Assembly (NCBI RefSeq): GCF_964340395.1
Contig: NC_135550.1
Span: forward strand, 10,995,908-11,059,907
Reading direction: 5' to 3'
Length of the DNA stretch: 64,000 nt
DNA from: Glandiceps talaboti
Lineage: Eukaryota; Hemichordata; Enteropneusta; Spengelidae
How positions within the stretch are numbered: the stretch's first letter is position 1; each line of letters opens with the position of its first letter. Under the pieces are notes generated by a model, which worked only from the letters and a program-made list of their open reading frames with translations, was not told the origin of the DNA and made no database searches. The translations under genes and the position numbers were made by a program. Of this stretch, positions 58,528 through 64,000 are shown piece after piece.

Positions 58528-58892
58528 GGGAGCCTTCAGTATTTACAGGGGGAGGGCCGGAGGAATCGGGGTTGGTGGGTCACATTTTACAAACCTCTTC
58601 TTGGGGGAGGGTCATATTTTGCATTATAATGTTTGGGGAGGGTCACATTTTACAATCCGTAGTTTTATGACCAAATTGAAGATTCAATTATTGTCAATTT
58701 GTTTTGTGTGTTTTGAGATGTAAAAGTGAGATGAGCACTCAACATTTTTTTTCCAGTACTGTACATGCCAAAGTACAAAAATAAAAATACATATATTGTA
58801 AGGAAATTGTTTAATAAAACAAGGCATTTTATTGAGTGTACCATCCCACCTTATCACTCACACTGTGCATGAATGTTGTTGTTAAAATATGT

Positions 58893-58926
<34 letters not shown>

Positions 58927-58928
58927 TC

Positions 58929-58970
<42 letters not shown>
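58893..58970. repeat. (GAT)n trinucleotide array inside the inverted-repeat element
   Basis: Two GAT/ATG runs are separated by GAATCGAT, a four-base phase change. The second run encodes poly-Asp in the frame that continues into the acidic remnant. Confidence 0.95.
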
Positions 58971-58972
<2 letters not shown>

Positions 58973-59105
58973 AGTTTTGAATGTAATAGAGAACACAGAC
59001 AGTGATACATGTACTAACTCAAGTAGTGACAGTGAGTCAGATTAATGTGACACTGATAATGGCAATACTGAAGGTGAAGGTGATGACGATGACAATGATA
59101 TCAGG
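58935..59105 (+). pseudogene. decayed acidic coding exon inside a mobile element
   Basis: In one frame the second GAT run reads poly-Asp and continues LVLNVIENTDSDTCTNSSSDSESD, a stop, then CDTDNGNTEGEGDDDDNDIR, ending at ATCAG|GTAACTT, a plausible donor. Uninterrupted Ser/Asp/Glu richness on both sides of the stop suggests a former coding exon with a nonsense mutation. An in-frame TGA precedes the poly-Asp, so no start remains. The parent protein is not recognised. Confidence 0.35.
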
Positions 59106-59434
59106 TAACTTTTACAAGTGACCAGATCAGACATTTTAGATACTAACTCGATTGTGTATGATTATAAGAGAAAGGTAACTAGCCAGTCTTTTGTCACTTT
59201 ATCTGTACAAATATTGCTTTCTAATAGTCAAAATAATTTAATTCGTATGTATACATATAATGGGAATATTGATTAACGTACACTATATGCAGTTGTCATG
59301 GGGAGGGTCATGTTTTACAAAATGGGACAAAGGGAGGGTCACTTTTTACAAATGGAGGGAGGGTCATGTTTTATTTAACAGACCATGTATGATTTCCTCC
59401 CCTCCCCCCCCCCCTGTAAATACTGAAGGCTCCC

Positions 59435-59760
59435 GTAGGAGCCAATATGAAGATATTTGATGACTATGATTTTGACAAAAGCAGAGTCGTGTACTGATTT
59501 TCATGGTTTTTTTGGATGACATGTACGCGTAGTAATCTTACAAGTTGCAAACATTAGTTTTGAAGTATCATTTACATTGATTTTTTTCTTTAAAGATGGT
59601 ATATGAGTGGGTTCTGGTTGCACTAAAAACACAAGGAATCACGAAGTACTGGCTTGTGATACAACTATACCCTTTGGACACATACATTTACCACCTTTGG
59701 TTTTGGAATTGCAATTACAAGTATCCCGCTCTACTGACTCCAGGTCCACCTGTGGTTTCG
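59435..59760. other. gene-free stretch
   Basis: No gene recognised; the frame at 59607-59816 is unsupported. Confidence 0.4.
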
Positions 59761-59761
59761 A

Positions 59762-59788
59762 TGACCTTTCTGTGACCTGCAAAGGTCA
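59762..59788 (-). promoter_or_regulatory. perfect DR5 nuclear-receptor element plus third half-site
   Basis: TGACCT (59762-59767), TTCTG, TGACCT (59773-59778), then GCAA and AGGTCA (59783-59788). On the minus strand this is AGGTCA CAGAA AGGTCA, the consensus direct repeat with five-base spacing bound by RAR/RXR heterodimers. The third half-site forms an everted repeat with four-base spacing. All three half-sites match the consensus exactly. Function depends on context, which is unknown here. Confidence 0.45.
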
Positions 59789-61400
59789 AAAGCGAAAGCT
59801 TCTCTTCAACACATAGTCGTACCAACATGTCCAAACAACTCCCGTCTGTGATTAATGATCACATGACCCTATGGCAGTCTAGGTTTTCTGGCTTTAGCTT
59901 GAAATTACTTAGACGAGCACAATTAACGGATCGGCAACACTATGTTATGGACTTTATAGAAACTAAGTTTTAATTTACTGGGAAGGCAATATCGACGACT
60001 GTAATGCAACTTGACATATTAGTTGTATTTAGCGGTATGGTAGTTTAACATTCTCGACACCCCAGTATATTCAGTCATTCTAAACACTTGTCAACGCGTC
60101 TGGTTGGAGCCGCATGAATAACAATGAAATCAGACAGGAACCGAAATATGGTCTTGTCAATAGAATATTATCATAATCATCATCAAAAAGGCTTTTTACG
60201 TCCCTCCTTTTAGTATCGATAATACAGAAAGGCCCAATTTGAAAATGGTAATCTCCATAAGCTAACGCAATTTCCTTCACTAGGTTTCTAATCTACTGAA
60301 CATAAACCCACAAGACTGAAGTGTAATGGTGTTGCTGGATCCTACAGTTTCCTTGTTGTCAGAGATTAATGTGTTTTAAATCCCCCATGTTACACCAACA
60401 TAGCAACGTTTTGGAGACAAGAAAGCTTTAGGAACTTTTGTTCTGACATCCCGCAGGAAATAGAGTACATTGCCCAATTCATCAAAACGTCCATGTTCTG
60501 ACAGTTAATTTAGTCGTCATCATTACAACCCTCCTAGAAGTAAAACCAATTTCATTGTTGTTTATAAGGTTACCTACCGTATTTAATACAATGTGAAAAA
60601 ACACTATCTAATTCGACATGGGCATTGAACCTTTCAGTTGATGCTGTATGCCGAAAGTAGGTGGCGACGTCGAGAAGAAACGATTATACCGCCTCAAGGT
60701 TCGAGGCTTTAGTCGTTCATCATCTACAACAAAAAACATAAATTCTAATGGGAAATTAGACATCTCTTTGGATAAAAACCATATGCTCAAATTATACAAA
60801 CCACAGTTCATGGTCGTTAAAAGGATATAGGAAAGTTTGTTGTAATAATTTCTGATTTCGATAAAAAAATTGTTGGGAACCCTTTCTTTCCAATAAAGAG
60901 CTTATCAATAAGCAGTTAAAATCATACATTGTTTACAAAAGTATCTCATGGCCATTAAAATACTATAAATTGTTTGAGCATAAAATTAATGAAACAAGAC
61001 AATTTCTTGTATAATCATAACAATATCTCAAACTAGATCGGTATACTTTATTATCTATATATATGAAGTGATCTGAAGGTTGAGTGTCAAAGACCGAGTC
61101 ACAAATTACACATTTTACCTCGCAAGCTTTAAGATTGATAATGATGTTTTGATATTCAACGAAGATTAAGATTTACTGATAATGGTTAATAGAGTTGAAA
61201 TCGTCTTGCTGTCAATTATTATGGTTAGATGAGAAAGTGAGATTTCTGATAAATGAAGTTTGGTTGAAATATTCCTCAGGCCATGCCAGAATGGCTGTAT
61301 GCTAACATTCTGTATAATTCTGCACTGTTTCTGCCGTTATCAGTGTCATCACGTGAACAATTAAAATGTCATTCCCCCTCACCTGTCTTAACTAGTTGAC
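59789..61400. other. gene-free stretch
   Basis: No gene recognised. 60608-60830 is open on both strands for 60-67 codons without supporting signals. Confidence 0.4.
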
Positions 61401-61408
61401 AGCACAAG

Positions 61409-61680
61409 TTATTCCCTGTGCATTAGTTATAATTGTGTCGTCTTTCTTACTTGTAACAGTTCGTTGGAAGCGTCTCTATGTGACACCATAACCACTTCCT
61501 TATGTAACAGCTGAGTGTACACCAAGTTTCTTACTAACAAGTAACGATTCAATGAGAAGCTTTGTACGTTTGAGCACGGCTTATTCCCTCTGCAATAGCT
61601 GTGGTCATGTCAGTCTTCTTACACAGACTTGAAACGGTTCATTGAAAAACATTGTATGATGCCATCTGTAATTGCTGTGA
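61409..61680. repeat. diverged tandem repeat, about 86 bp period, 3 copies plus a partial
   Basis: Units begin near 61409 (TTATTCCCTGTGCATTAG), 61494 (ACTTCCTTATGTAACAG) and 61581 (TTATTCCCTCTGCAATAG). Each carries TTTCTTAC or CTTCTTAC followed by a GTAAC/GAAAC block, ATTC or GTTC, and GAAG-like sequence. A fourth start near 61664 (ATCTGTAATTGCTGTG) is partial. Identity is moderate, so the array is old. Confidence 0.6.
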
Positions 61681-62096
61681 AAAAGTTAGCATGATAGTAC
61701 GTGTGAGGCAAGTCTGACAGCTATATAGGTTCACTTGGGAACATTGTCCCACATTTAGTTACTGTTCTAATCATTTGCATCTCATGATGCTTTACAGCAA
61801 TGCCATGCTGATCTAACAAATGTTTTATTTACTGTGTGAGAGCTAAGCATCCTTTATATCGTCAGAATTTATGACGGTTTCAAAGTGACAAGAACAATTC
61901 TGCCTTATACCGTTTGCTTTATATCGTCAGAATGTTCTCTTCGATTGTAACAAAATCCTGTTGACTAGGTTATATGACATGTAATCAGATTGTTTGACGT
62001 ATAGCATTAGAAATCTCATTACCCCGATTTCATTTAAGGAAGAACGCCCCAAGGGGACCAGTATTCCTGAAAATACAGTTCAGTTCTTCAAATCCC
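61681..62096. other. gene-free stretch
   Basis: No gene. CTTTATATCGTCAGAAT occurs twice, at about 61853 and 61918, as a short direct repeat. Confidence 0.45.
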
Positions 62097-62175
62097 TCCA
62101 ACCTTTGCCAAATGAAAGTTTGTTCCTTTACAAATGATAAACGACATTTTGAGGTCCGCCCACCTTGTTTTCACG
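62097..62175. repeat. dispersed repeat copy B
   Basis: CCAACCTTTGCCAAATGAAA, GTTTGTTCC, TTT...AAATGATAAA and GAGGTCCGCCCACC align with the segment at 26317-26400 in the same orientation, about 35.8 kb away. Confidence 0.55.
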
Positions 62176-64000
62176 GAAATCGAAAATCGTTTATTGTCCT
62201 TTAGAGGTAATATGTAGTCGGCAGCGATTTCATTTCGATGATGATCCTTGAATTCCTTTCTAGATTGTAACTGAGAATGACTCGAGTTTTCTTGTATAAA
62301 GTAACTATTACAGCATATATTTTAAACCCGGGTTTTTTTCAGAAGTGCACACTGCGTTAATAATGTATGCATTCAGCTGTCAAATCGCTGCCTTAAAAGT
62401 GTTTGTCAAATGAAATATTACAGTGTCACGTATTTCATAAAACACAATTGCACATACACTTCGTCTTGAAAGATCCTCAGCACTCTCAAAATTTCGTAAT
62501 CTCAGATTTCAGATCTAACGACTGAAAAGCTCTGCACCGAGATCAGGTCAGTCACATCTGAAATAATTCCCGTCAATTGGTCGTGAACAGTAAAAAAAAC
62601 CTTCTATCTCGCCATTATTAGGCCATAAAATTGTTTACTGTTGCAGACCTTGATAACGATATAGTAACACCTTGAGATCATGAGTAGTAAAGCTTTAAAA
62701 TCCACCATGAAATTCTAATGTTTATGGATAATTACTCCACGACGTACTTTATCTCCATTTGATGATAGTATATATCTATCAGTGTTTTCGTAGTCGTAAA
62801 TATTTAAAACATGGTAATTAGGTAAGAAAACCAAATGTAATAAATGAATGATGAGAATTCAATAAACTATGGATTAAACCGTGGTCTGCCGATGGGGTGA
62901 ATTCAATCGATCATAAATCGCGCTCGTCTCTGTTATACCCGACAAAATAATCCCAACACCTGATATTGTCAAACAGTAAATCCCACTATACACATTATTA
63001 CTGACACGGCAGATCACACTATTGGCCTCTGTTTGCTCTTATGTAGTCACCGTAGTAACCATAAAACAAACAACACAATGCTGTATTAACAGTAACAGTA
63101 CTAGTCTTATTACGACAAAAGAAACAGCAAAGACTCGCCATTAAATTTTACTGGCATTGTGTGCACAGTTTACAACGACGTGAAAAAAACATCAATTTTT
63201 CAACATTTTTCAAAAACATTTCAGACGTTGCTTCTTGTTATTTACTAACAATATTAATTAGTTTTCGGGGATCTTATGAGCAAAACTATGTGGTTGTTCA
63301 TTTGTATTTAGCATACAATGTAACTTGTGTTACGAAAGACCGTATACGAAATAGTACTACATTTGAGAAAAACTGCCTTTATAATGTAGTATGTATGAAG
63401 AAGGTGACACAGAAATCATTAAATCAATCCCTAGCAACCGTAAAATGACCATGGCAACTACAAGCTGGGGTATTTTGTCTTTGCTAGTGGTAACAATATG
63501 AAATGAATTAATGTCAGTCCATAGTAGGCTGTGTTACAATGCAACTGACGCTATATTTTCCAGTACCAGTCAATACATTGATTCATAAAGAGCTTCACAT
63601 GCTTGTGTAGCCAAGGGCGGGACAATAATGTAAATGGCCAAAGGAGGAAAAAGAGAGTCGATCATTGATGGTACATATATATGTAGTCTGTGACTGATAG
63701 ATTATGGAACGATGAAACACTCTGGGGCAATAGATATCCAGATATACTCTTTCGAATTTCCACCGTTGAAATGTCTATTGAGGCTATTCAGGCACATTAT
63801 TTTACATACATCATCCACTAATAACACTGCTAGTCCTTACTTTCATCCTTTTGAACAAAGAAAAACTACATTTACATTTCAATGTATGGATGACAGTTTA
63901 TACAGCTGTCAACGAATTATTAAATCGGTGTGCGTTAGTTCATAAATGCAAACTGTATTACTATCACTACTCCATGTTCGTCCTTTGTCATCTTAATATT
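62176..64000. other. gene-free stretch
   Basis: No gene recognised. Frames of 95 (63161-63448) and 77 codons (63712-63945) have no splice or domain support. Confidence 0.4.

Larger units (their letters stand above)
58528..59434. mobile_element. 907 bp DNA element with terminal inverted repeats
   Basis: The left end GGGAGCCTTCAGTATTTACA and the right end TGTAAATACTGAAGGCTCCC are perfect inverted repeats, each continued inward by G-rich (left) or C-rich (right) DNA. Subterminal GGGTCACATTTTACAA-type words occur three times near the left end (58577, 58609, 58640) and three times near the right (59305, 59336, 59361), all in the same direction. The interior holds a GAT array and an acidic coding remnant, with no intact transposase. 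A target-site duplication was not clear. Best read as a non-autonomous or decayed DNA transposon. Confidence 0.8.

Noticed and set aside
60660-60710. B-box-like GGTTCGAGG suggesting a tRNA gene or SINE
   Set aside because: No matching A box or cloverleaf; the T-arm geometry does not fit.

Overview
This window looks like non-coding DNA from a eukaryotic, probably invertebrate metazoan, nuclear genome. By eye it is AT-rich throughout, dense in microsatellites and minisatellites, and frequently carries TACATGTA-type words. No reading frame of a length expected of an intronless or bacterial gene exists on either strand. The longest frames are translations of simple repeats: the 189-residue frame at 37377-37946 is a pentanucleotide array whose + strand has no stop codons. 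No rRNA, tRNA, CRISPR array, operon or bacterial signal was recognised. The species cannot be named from the sequence; repeat style and base composition would fit a marine deuterostome or lophotrochozoan, but that is only an impression.

Layout. 1-12.5 kb: unique-looking AT-rich DNA with short minisatellites (1840-1961, 2862-2953, 6790-7053, 7261-7370), a (TA)n tract and a GTCT/GTAT tract. 12.5-17 kb: a cluster of long microsatellites, including arrays whose unit changes block by block. 19.86-20.5 kb: a minisatellite of about 12 copies with a 48-50 bp period. 22.5 kb: an open segment bounded by plausible splice sites. 31.5-34.4 kb: TTTA, TA, GATA and ATAC arrays. 35.6-38.4 kb: the most structured part. 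It holds a near-complete 349 bp palindrome with no spacer, a 405 bp tandem duplication whose copies look identical, a 0.5 kb ATTGT pentanucleotide array with a longer-range internal repeat, and a (TG)n-containing repeat-like segment. 44.4 and 47.4 kb: long GA and CT tracts. 51.3-53.5 kb: a CpG-richer stretch with a minus-strand exon candidate. 58.5-59.4 kb: a 907 bp element with perfect 20-bp terminal inverted repeats, same-direction subterminal repeats and what looks like a decayed acidic coding exon. 59.76 kb: a perfect DR5 nuclear-receptor site. 61.4-61.7 kb: a diverged tandem repeat with a period near 86 bp.

No set of genes working together can be described. The window is best read as intergenic or large-intron sequence with mobile-element remnants and a few regulatory candidates. 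Exon calls are low confidence; repeat calls are high confidence because they are read directly. Repeat copy numbers and identities were counted by eye.
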